Below, piece after piece: positions 55,350-64,000 of a stretch of DNA of 64,000 bases (its first letter is position 1; each line of letters starts with the position of its first letter). The notes beneath the pieces were generated by a model, which saw nothing but the letters and a program-made list of their open reading frames with translations, had not been told where the DNA came from and did no database searches. This DNA is from Porites lobata (lineage: Eukaryota; Cnidaria; Anthozoa; Scleractinia; Poritidae): contig CALNXK010000156.1 of NCBI GenBank assembly GCA_942486035.1, forward strand, positions 336,001 to 400,000, given 5' to 3'. The translations under genes were made by a program, and so were the position numbers.

Positions 55350-55533
55350 AGGACAATTGCACGATGACGATATTTGACTACAACTACCAGAATTCATTTC
55401 GGTTTTGCTTTGTTATTTAAATTGGTCAATCCCGCTAAGGATTAAAGAACAATAGCCTTAATTTGCACAAGAAAACAACAAACTCAAGGATTCTGGTAGT
55501 TGTAATCAAATGACGTCATCGTGCAATTGTCCT
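55350..55533. mobile_element. 184-bp MITE in the right arm only
   Basis: The ends AGGACAATTGCACGATGACG and CGTCATCGTGCAATTGTCCT, and inner ACTACAACTACCAGAAT against ATTCTGGTAGTTGTAAT, are inverted repeats. AT is duplicated at the insertion. The left arm shows the empty site CTAAGAAAATTAGGAAAAGT (52,960-52,979). The insertion postdates the palindrome. Confidence 0.9.
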
Positions 55534-57954
55534 ATTTTCTTAGCGAGTGTTAGGATTGCTATTAGGATTGCTCCGAATATCCTGAGAACGAGGCATCGTT
55601 GGAAAGATTGTATTTGATGACGTTGTTACTTAGCAAACTTAGTGGGTTAAAGTGCAAGCTATTAAAGTGGGTACGGTCAGTGAAAATATGCATACTTTCA
55701 TATGGAAGGAAAACGACCAAAGGCAAAGGGCCAGTAACGGAAAAACGGAAATACACACATGGTGTTGCAGGCACTATACGAGTTTATTAATCTCATCTGT
55801 ATACAGTATCATGTCCATGCCTTTCACATGAATTTTGGGACCAAAAGCAATGTGAAACCACCATGATAAGGCCTAGGAGCACACTCGACAAAACTCAACA
55901 ATATATAATACATTTCAAGGGTAAATCTCTAATCACCTTTATAGCTTTATAGTATTATTGTGGGTCTAATAATCTGATTTTGTGTTTAATTCTAAATGAC
56001 TGTGCATGCCTAAATTTCAATTTTAACCATTCAATTACGGCTTACAATGGCACGTATATGACATACCGGGTGTCAAATCAAGTATCAGTATTAATTTAAC
56101 GGTAGCCGGCGTAGCATGCCGGTTTTGTCGAGCGAGGGGCGCGAGCAGCAAAGCCAGGAAAACGCGAAATCTGCGCGCGGAGCGCGCGTGAACGAGCGTT
56201 GAAGCTATCCCAATTTCCTCGAGGTTTCTCTGCCCTAGCTCGCCTCTATTACTTCGCGCTCCCAACCAAAACCACCATTTAACAACGTCATCAAATATAT
56301 ATCTTTCCATCGATGCCTCGTTCTCAGGATATTCTGAGCAATCTTAATAGAGTTACACTCACAAAGAAAATTCCTTTCGACGCCTGCCACGCAGGCTAAG
56401 AAAATTAAGAAAGTAACATTTTAAGAGAAAACCCACCGTTAATTTAGCCTTTTACCTGCAGTAATCTTTCAAGATTAAAATTGCGCCTTTACTAAAAATT
56501 AACCAGCCTCAATTCAATGCGAAAGAAAGAAGATAAAGTGGGCAATAAAGCAGTTTATAAAGAAGGAAGGTAAAGGAAAAATACATCGAACAAGACATAG
56601 CCTACGAGCAAGCTCTGCTATTTGGGAGAGGGAAGCAAGCCTCGCGGGAACGCGCGAGCGAGGGTCCGAGAAGAGGAGAGCTTGCAACGTTCTCTCGGGT
56701 GGGAAAGTAATGTAATTAGCGTAATGTAATGTAGTTAGTTTTTTTCCAATTTTCAATAAAATTTGTTGTTGTTGTTGTCTCATAAATTTTCATTTCCACC
56801 CCGGAAACCCCGGGAATCCGCAAAGTGTGAAAACGGTCACCGAGAACGTCACGCCCACGGCGCTCCGATTAGACAAGTGACAACCGCTTGTCAAGTTTAG
56901 ACAGCCGAGGGCGCGTAGAATTATTTATTTAAAAATCGATTTCGCAGCAGCATCAAAACGATGTTTTTAATTACTGAAGGTATGCTTTTTTTCCACGCGG
57001 ACATCGAACTTCAACGTGTCCGCTCGGATCAGAACTCAATACTTTGATTCTCGTTTCGTTTACTTTTGAAGAGTCGTCCATACTGCAGTGTAGAAGACTA
57101 CTCCCCGTCGCAATCACCAACAAAAACATTACATGTTTGTCCGTTCCAGAACTGGAGAATAGCGTTTTCCTGGACTTGGATCTCCTAAGTTGTACTCCAG
57201 TTGCTACCAACTCTTTCTCTTGTCGTTCTTTACAGTCAAGCTACACAGCTACAATGTCAAGTATATGTTTCTGACTTTAACTACCCCGTGGAATTCAATC
57301 GGGCGACGAAACCGACGTTGGAAGGCAGCGCTTGAACAAGGAGCTTGAATCTCTCTTCACTTTCACTCTTCTCGTTTTCAGAACTAAACAACGCGCTGGA
57401 CACAAACGAATACAGCTGATGAAGGGTCTTCATTTTCCTTCCACAAGAACTATAAACTCAGTTCGACTTATCCACGGCTCGCAATATTCTCTTTGCCAGA
57501 CACTAAATCAAACGAGCCCCCTCGTCTGCTTTGAGGGCTGAAACCCCTGAGAACCAAACTTGTCACGCTAACGAAGGAGGTGCGAGCTTGGCCTGTTACC
57601 AATCAACTTTGTTTTCCGGAACGTCATTTTTCAGCCAATTGTATTTTCCTTCTTCTTGGAGGAGTGCAAATGAAATTTTATGAGAGATCGTTGCAAGCTC
57701 TCCTTTCCTCTGCCCCTCGCGGCTTCGCCGCTCGCTCGCGCGTTCTCGCGAGATTCGCTTCGCTCGCCCAAATAGAAGAGCTTGCTCGCAGGCTAAGCGA
57801 GACTGAGAAAGATCGAAATAGATCCTAAAAAAAGTTTCAATTTTGGTTTGTGCGCTTCTGCGAAAAAAGAATGTTTATAGTAATTTTTCTGTTTAATTAC
57901 ATTCCTTTAGTCGGAAATATGCCCTCTGTGTTGCAAACCTCATTAGGGCCATTT

Positions 57955-58321
57955 ATACGAGAAAAAGTAAGACGCGTCTTATGTAAGACGCGTCTTAATT
58001 AAGACGCGAACTTTCCGTATAAACGGCACATTTCTTCCAAAATAAGACGCGGCTTAGCTAAGACGAGAAAAACTTCGTATAAATGGCCTTCGCGTCTTAC
58101 ATAAGACGCGAACGCATAATACGCATGCGTAAATTTTTGGCGCGCCAGGTTGGATTGCCGTTGCTACGGGCAACATTCACATGAAAACGAGTCAAGAACA
58201 GAAATAAGACGCAAACCATTTATACGAGTTGTTCTTGTCTTAGATAAGACATGCTCGTATAAATGGTACAGTTTGCGTCTTAATTAAGACGCGTCTTATT
58301 TTTCCTCATATAAATGGCCCT
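57955..58321. mobile_element. 367-bp MITE, AGGGCCATTTATA ends (right arm copy)
   Basis: Mirror of 50,141-50,547 with the same position and ATT/AAT flanks. It is about 40 bp shorter because the left copy has an extra palindromic AAGACGCGTCTTA..TCTAAGAACAGGTGTTAAGG segment. In both arms it sits only in the outer of the two matching unit ends. Confidence 0.85.
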
Positions 58322-58516
58322 ATTGTTACCCATTCTTATGATAGTCAAAAATCAGTTCAAGATGGGAAATGATGAAAACATCTTTTTTCTCGTTTTTCGC
58401 TGGCCGTCACCAAAGTGTTAACTGATACATATGGGCTTAATTGAAACGTTTTCAAGACTTGAGATGCTGCCACATCACATCTCTTCTTCATTTCAGGAAC
58501 TAAAAGTTGTTCGTTG

Positions 58517-59095
58517 TCGGTTTGTCGGTTCATGTTAGTAGAACTCTTGCTTAATTAAGTCAAAATTTGTCAGTGAATTTGTCGGTACTGACAAACCGAC
58601 AAAATTTGTCAGTTGTCGGTTTGTCGGTTCATGTCAGTAGAACTCCCGCTTAATTAAGTCAAAATTTGTCAGTGAATTTGTCGGTACTGACAAACCGACA
58701 AAATTTGTCAGTTGTCGGTTTGTCGGTTCATGTCAGTAGAACTCCCGCTTAATTAAGTCAAAATTTGTCGGTGAATTTGTCGGTACTGATAAACCGACAA
58801 AATTTGTCAGTTGTCGGTTTGTCGGTTCATGTCAGTAGAACTCTTGCTTAATTAAGTCAAAATTTGTCAGTGAATTTGTCGGTACTGACAAACCGACAAA
58901 ATTTGTCGGTTGTCGGTTTGTCGGTTCATGTCAGTTGAACCCTTGCTTAATTAAGTCAAAATTTGTCAGTGAATTTGTTGGTACTGACAAACCGACAAAA
59001 TTTGTCGGTTGTCAGTTTGTCGGTTCATGTCAATTGAACTCTTGCTTATTTAAGTCAAAATTTGTCAGTGAATTCGTCGGTACTGACAAACCGAC
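58517..59095 (+). repeat. 99-bp repeat array 3
   Basis: About six units all in one orientation, forming the outer end of the right inner unit. Confidence 0.9.
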
Positions 59096-59136
59096 AGAAA
59101 TTTTGCATTCGTTTGCCGAAATGAGTATTTGCAAAG

Positions 59137-59257
59137 GTTGATAACAGGCTAAAGGTGACGTCATTTGGTGATCCGCAACACCAAGAAACCACCGTAAAGG
59201 TTGATAACAGGCTAAAAGTGACGTCATTTGGTGATCTGCAACACCAAGAAACCACCA
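59137..59257 (-). repeat. Tandem pair of the unit-flank sequence
   Basis: AAAGGTTGATAACAGGCTAA A(A/G)GTGACGTCATTTGGTGA TC(T/C)GCAACACCAAGAAACCACC occurs twice in a row (period about 63 bp). The left arm and the centre each have one. Variation in copy number at the border suggests slippage or recombination between flanks. Confidence 0.8.
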
Positions 59258-60289
59258 GATTTGCCGATTTCCGGATGATCCGGATTTCCAGATTTCCGGT
59301 TTTCCCCTATTTCCGGGTTTCAACATTTCCGGTTTACCCGTCAACCTGCATTTGAGCCGGTTGAATAGAAGGTTTATTCGAGGTTGTAGCTCTGAAATCT
59401 CAATTTTCTGATTCAAAATGAGACCAGCCTAGTTGATTTTCTGATGCTCGAGTAAACTTTCACCTCTGAACGGTTGTTTTACCGAGCTATTTAGCTCGAA
59501 ACGTGACACAGTTTCACCTGTTTTGAGCTTCGGATTGTTAGCATGGGATTCAAAAATGGCCGCACACCAGCAGTCTCTAAAGCACATTTACTGGAATTTT
59601 GTGGAGTCCGGCATCTCAGGGATTGGAATACGGCTCAATTTGTGAGTCAGTGCCAGTAATGAATTAGGTAAGCCGTAGTTTTGACAAAATCTGCTTGAGG
59701 TAGATCCGTTACGCTAAATCTGAAAATATCGTATTAGCTCGCGTAAGCGTTGATACAAACGGTCATAACTTTTGAAATACTGAAATCGTACATGGGGTTT
59801 TGTATATTATTAATAACAGATGGTCTATCTTTGCGTCTATTTAGTCTAGAGCTTTCAACTATGTCCCAAAAGTCAGAAATAAGCTTCTAAAACAGGGTAA
59901 TTTTTGGCCTTTCACTCCAAGGCAATTAGTTAGGGTCATATTTTGCTTGATTTCGTCTTTCCAGCTAAATTTAGCGGATAACTATTACTTTCAGGAAAAA
60001 CTAGAGATGTTTACCAATAAATAGGTATAAAATTCATTGATAGATGGAGCAAATCAAACATTTTACAGCGCCGCAAAAAATGCCAAATTTTCAGTTTTCA
60101 AGACGTGCAAAATGGCCGTGGCGGGACAAAATACTCGGCGTCCCCCAGCGCGGCCAGAAAATTATTGTGAATCAAAGCAAACCTATTTTAGTTATAGTCT
60201 CGATAAAGCCTTTCACTCGCCAGAGTTTCAGGCAAAATTATTTTTCACGCGAAATTGAGTGGGCGGTTTTGACTGAGACAGCCTCTTAA

Positions 60290-62700
60290 GAGCGGCTCCG
60301 CGTAAATATCAACTAGACGTGGAAATAGTCAAAAACTGACCTGGCCTCAAACTCAGCCAGAATAAAGCCCTATGGGCCCTAGTTACAAAATCGTTGGTTT
60401 AAGTACGATCGAGTGAATAATAAATTTTTTTTAAATAATTTCTTTTTTTTCTTCCCGAGGCCTAAAATGGGCAAATATCATGCAAAATTAGAGCCATATT
60501 CAGTGGCTCGTATATTTTAAAATAAAGTTGGCTACTAAAATATAATGACACTTCATATTTTTACTATCTTTCCTCTATAATTCTAACTCATTAGTTCTCG
60601 ATTTGGTCAACAACAGATTTTTTAAGAAATTTTTAAAGTTGTTGACTCAAAATCGCTTAATCAACCGTCAAAATTTAGCACTTTTTTACGAGCTAAAAAA
60701 GCGAATTGGTACATGGTTTTGAACACCAAGGCTTGTTTAGCCTGAAAGAGCATTCTTTTTTCTGCAAATTAGCGAAATAAAATTTTTGGTTAAATGAAAT
60801 CGCGAGCGCTGACAAAGCGAAGCAAATTTAAATGTTACACTAAAAATAGGCGAAAACCGTGACCTCTGACCGAAGCACAACCAAATGCGAATTACGGTAG
60901 TCGCCGTGTCCCAGCCGAGTTATTGCTGTTTGATCCGCTGAAGAATAAATGCTGTTGGAACCTAAGTTTAGTTCTGTTTTATCTACTGCTGTACCAGTTA
61001 GTGGTCAGATCCCGGTCCTACGGAGAAGTGACGGCTCATAAACATAGCATTGTTAAACGTATTTTAGTATTTAAACGGTAGATATAGGCATATTTTTATC
61101 CCCTAAAAATTTTTCATCTGTTCGGATTTCCTAGCTGAAAGTCTCGAGATCCGAAAATCATAGGGATCAAAACTTACCTTTTCGAAAATTTCAGCCAGAA
61201 AAAAGGCTCCCGAAAATTCTAGGTGAGCTGTTTAGGGTTTAAAATCCGTTAAAAATGGGCAATTACACCAATTTTTAGATGTTCGAAAATCCTAGGAGAG
61301 GTAGGCAAGCAAGAAATTTTACAAAAAATGTTCCGAAAATTCTAGATCTCAAATCGTCTTCCGAACAGATATTTTCCGAAAATTGACGTTGGGTGCCCCT
61401 GCCAAACCTTTAATTATTCGGTAACTTCTCGAAACAATATTGGTCTGAAATGTGTATAGGTTTTTTAAAATAAAGCTGAGTTAAAGTATTCAGTGTCAAA
61501 AAGTCCACAAAGCGGTAAAAAATACAACAAAAGTCACAAGTAATCTGTGCCGTTTTCTGAATTTTATGCAGCGATTTAACGAATTAGCAATTTTTATTCC
61601 AACGATACCCACCTGAGACTGCATTTGTTTAAGAGTCCATAGAACTTCTCAGACGATTCCTCGGAAAGACCTCCAGAAGGAAATGAATGAAGAATTTGAA
61701 CTTATATTAAACTGTAACGATTTCACTTGCCGCCACGGCAATGAACGAAAACAACTGTCGAACTGCCACAGGCAAACCAGCTTTCAGTGCAGTCAAGCAA
61801 AGCATGTCATGATCACGTCACGTAATTCTGCCCGCGCATTTGGGAAGGAGGGAAGAAATTCTTCCATGGTGTGCGCTAAAACATTTATGAAATAAAATTA
61901 GCTTTGGAATGTTTCATTTTTCCCCTCGCTTGAGGGCAAAGGTGCCTCTTCCGCCGATATAATCTTGGACTTCATGAGCAGGCGTTTTTAAGGGATTCGT
62001 AATTCCTCCCTCCCCACAAACGAAAAGTGTGAATTTCTTTTTTCACCTTTGATCTCAAGAACGTTACCCTCGATTTTCCCTTCGCTTTATTTACAGACTG
62101 GTATAAATGACACATATCTTGGTCTTAGGTAAGGGAGGAAATATGGGAAAATATGACTCCCCTGAAAATGGCACCGTGGGAGGCTAAATGTTTGGTTGCC
62201 TCTTAGGCCAAATTCGCTTCAGGGATCCGGATTTCTTGTCAGTGGAACTCGTGGAAGGCACAAGTGTAATAACTGGACCCAAGTGTAATAAAGGTCCATC
62301 CGTAATAACATTTGAACCCAAGTGTAATAAAGGTTTCATCTGTCACGACTGAGATAAAATGAGACATGTCCACAACAGCCTAAATATGGTTATCTTAACT
62401 TAAAAAGCTGACATCACAGTTCATGTGACCAAACAGAACTAGAAAAAAAAGGAACGAGAAAAAATACCATAGAATCTAGCAATGGCTCTCAGTTAAAGTT
62501 TTGGCAAATTTTTGCTATGAAACGTGCTTTTTAAAAAAATTCATCGCTCCAGAACAAATAAATATGTCATTCCCGTTCGCTTACATAAAATTTCAGGCTA
62601 AACAATTTTAAACCCAGTGGACTGATCTGTTATTATTTTTTCCCCTCTGTCTTCTTGTCATTTTCACTATTTCACTCACGGCTGAATTTTATTGATAGGA
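60290..62700. other. AT-rich region, no gene recognised
   Basis: A short imperfect inverted repeat, TTTTTCATCTGTTCGGA (near 61,107) against TCCGAACAGATATTTT (near 61,359), encloses repeated CCGAAAATTCTAGG phrases and may be a decayed MITE. At 62,250-62,345, AAGTGTAATAAAGGT-type phrases repeat three times, faintly like the terminal arrays of 47,194-49,103. No exon is supported. Confidence 0.4.
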
Positions 62701-62719
62701 TTTCATGACTGTCAGTACT

Positions 62720-62980
62720 TTGCAAAAATAAGTTCCCTCAAATAAAAATTACTGCAAAAATATTTCCCGCAAAAATTTACTCCAGGGAAATACTGTATTC
62801 TCTAACTTAAATTCACTACAAAAGAATACAGTACCAAGAAATCGTGTCTGTTCAATTACAACTGGTCTCTTTTTTTCAGAAACAAATACTGACGCCCACT
62901 TAGTATTGTTTGAAAATATGTATTTCTATTGCACCTACTCAAAGTTAACACGACTAAATACGTCTCAAATCTTGGAGATA
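62720..62980. repeat. GCAAAAAT(A/T)..TTCCC repeat, split by a LINE insertion
   Basis: TGCAAAAATAAGTTCCCTCA and CTGCAAAAATATTTCCCGCA A here, and GCAAAAATTAGTTCCCGCAA and CTCCGCAAAAATATCGTTCC at 63,383-63,495, are the same phrase family on both sides of the LINE fragment. This suggests the LINE landed inside the repeat. Confidence 0.5.
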
Positions 62981-62981
62981 T

Positions 62982-63358
62982 TTTGCCGCTAAGAAATGGA
63001 ACGAGCTAGCAAATGACATTAGAATTAAAGCCGGCACCAATGAAGTGAAGAACAAAGTTCGATTGCTTAAGTTTTGACTGAAATCGGGATTTATAGTAAT
63101 TGCTGCCTGTTTCTTGTTGTTGTTGTTTAATCGATTCTTTGCTTTTTACAGTTTTCATATGATGAATTATTGTATACTTTTAGTTTTTAGTTTTAAATTT
63201 TTGTAATATAATTTTTTGTTGTTGTTGTTGTTTTTGTTTTGTTTTGGAATTTTAAAATTTTAGAATATAATTAGGGTATAATTACGGCCGTGGATTACCT
63301 GTAAACTAGCTGATAGCTAAGTGTAATATCCACGTTAAATAAAGTATCGTATCGTATC
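62982..63358 (+). mobile_element. Second 5'-truncated LINE 3' end
   Basis: 62,982-63,077 reads FAAKKWNELANDIRIKAGTN EVKNKVRLLKF followed by TGA, matching the W N.LP/A..IR......FK..L terminal motif of CR1/L2-type ORF2. A ~280-bp 3' UTR rich in GTTGTT ends in GTATCGTATCGTATC, a short tandem 3' tail unlike the TCAATCAATC tail at 11,015, so this is a different family. Confidence 0.7.
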
Positions 63359-64000
63359 AATGCTGGGTACTGGGTACTTTCTGAAATAGCAAAAATTAAT
63401 CCCCAGCAAGAAAAACCAGTCTGTCCTAATCGCAAAAATTAGTTCCCGCAAAACACAAAAAATCGCCACTCCGCAAAAATATCGTTCCACACGGTATCCG
63501 TTGGATAAATGATCGGTCGTTTGATCAACCGGGGCCAGGTCGTTATTTTTGGTTCCTTAATTGCGTCAGTTCAGGTTTATTAGACTACCTGCAAACCGAC
63601 TAATATCGGAAAAAGTGCTATCATGTATATTCTTAATTTTGTTTGTACCGGCTTTCTTTTCAGTCTTTTCGTCGGTCAGTTCCTTCGATTTTTTCCTTTC
63701 AACTTATCCAAATCTTTTTTTGAGATCCGAATGTGGCCACTAGTTCATTGGCTTCCGAACAGCTCATTCTCTGTTGTTGGCTTTTAGTCGGGATGTTTCA
63801 ACGCAAGGAACCACCGAACCACAGGAAACCGAATGATTAGAAAGGCTCACAACAAATATGTCTCTCGTTCCTCTAGGATACACATGATCAGGCACAATTT
63901 TCATATTACATACATAAAATTATACTGTTTTTCGTCCTACAAGTGAGCCTCTAATATAACTCGAAAAAAATTGATTTACTTGCACGCCCCAGCATAAGCA
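63359..64000. other. No gene recognised
   Basis: After the repeat phrases at 63,383-63,495 the remaining sequence is AT-rich with T-rich runs. A 60-codon frame at 63,561-63,743 is hydrophobic and low in complexity, and has no supporting splice sites or similarity that I recognise. Confidence 0.4.

Larger units (their letters stand above)
54200..59162 (-). mobile_element. Right 5-kb inner unit of the palindrome (inverted copy)
   Basis: Inverted counterpart of 49,104-54,144, matching along its whole length, including the internal MITE (57,955-58,321), the exon-like segments and the interior inverted pairs. Differences include scattered substitutions, the insertion 55,350-55,533, a shortened repeat unit near 54,420-54,450, and a smaller internal MITE version. 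Confidence 0.8.
44297..60285. mobile_element. ~16-kb TTAA-flanked giant palindromic (foldback) element
   Basis: The left terminus GAGGCTGTCTCAGT and right terminus ACTGAGACAGCCTC are inverted repeats, each bordered by TTAA (44,293-44,296; 60,286-60,289). The outer arms (44,297-45,021 and 59,258-60,285) are near-identical inverted copies. The inner arms (49,104-54,144 and 54,200-59,162) are inverted copies of about 5 kb around a ~55-bp centre near 54,172. Left-arm-only insertions are 45,022-47,157 and 47,194-49,103. Right-arm-only differences are 55,350-55,533 and about 277 bp at 59,755-60,030. TTAA flanks would fit a piggyBac-type target, but no transposase was recognised, so the mobilisation class is open. 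A segmental inverted duplication within an older TTAA element is the main alternative. Confidence 0.75.

Noticed and set aside
49104..59162. CRISPR-like appearance of the regular 99-bp repeats
   Set aside because: Repeats are contiguous with no unique spacers, are inverted around the centre, and the genome is eukaryotic.
44297..60285. Assembly or hairpin-read artefact as explanation of the palindrome
   Set aside because: Each arm has private insertions with proper empty sites in the other arm, plus substitutions. Read evidence would still be needed to exclude it fully.

Overview
The window is eukaryotic. Genes are sparse and interrupted by GT..AG introns, AATAAA signals follow the last exons, the sequence is AT-rich, and transposable elements dominate. 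The fibrinogen-like secreted family, the RECQL5-like gene pieces, a Ngaro-type retrotransposon and several inverted-repeat families together suggest an anthozoan cnidarian, most likely a stony coral. That assignment rests on recognising families, not on a database search. No bacterial operon, CRISPR array, rRNA gene or convincing tRNA gene was seen.

Layout. 1-11,000: one small two-domain protein ORF (2,076-2,702), three decayed copies of its C-terminal domain (8,150-8,820), duplicated flanks, a 168-bp tandem repeat, a 10-bp minisatellite, two arrays of a GTTACAAAAGTTCCC-like motif that each run into (CT)n, three successive palindromic elements, and a LINE 3' end. 11,000-44,100: a tandem segmental duplication whose unit is [fibrinogen-like secreted gene] + [RECQL5-like C-terminal gene piece] + [tail]. 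The order is gene 1, RECQL5 piece 1, tail, gene 2, RECQL5 piece 2, tail, gene 3. Gene 1 has a nonsense codon. Genes 2 and 3 have open final exons. Both RECQL5 pieces are broken, one by a frameshift and one by stops plus loss of an exon. Unit 2 was later interrupted by a 6.08-kb Ngaro-like tyrosine-recombinase retrotransposon (33,431-39,509) with an intact SGNH-hydrolase ORF, gag, RT-RNase H and recombinase, and split direct repeats in the order A1...B1-A2-B2.

44,297-60,285: a ~16-kb near-perfect palindrome flanked by TTAA. Each arm carries a ~5-kb unit ending in arrays of a 99-bp repeat, and those units contain further inverted repeats. The left arm alone holds two extra foldback elements of about 2 kb each. 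The right arm alone holds a 184-bp MITE. These private insertions, with scattered substitutions, indicate a real, aged structure and not a read-through artefact. No transposase was recognised in it. 60,290-64,000: mostly unannotatable AT-rich sequence with one more LINE 3' end inside a repeat.

The genes do not form a pathway. The window is a tandemly duplicated secreted-protein locus being eroded by foldback elements, MITEs and retroelements. Exon boundaries were read by eye, and all family calls come from recognised motifs.
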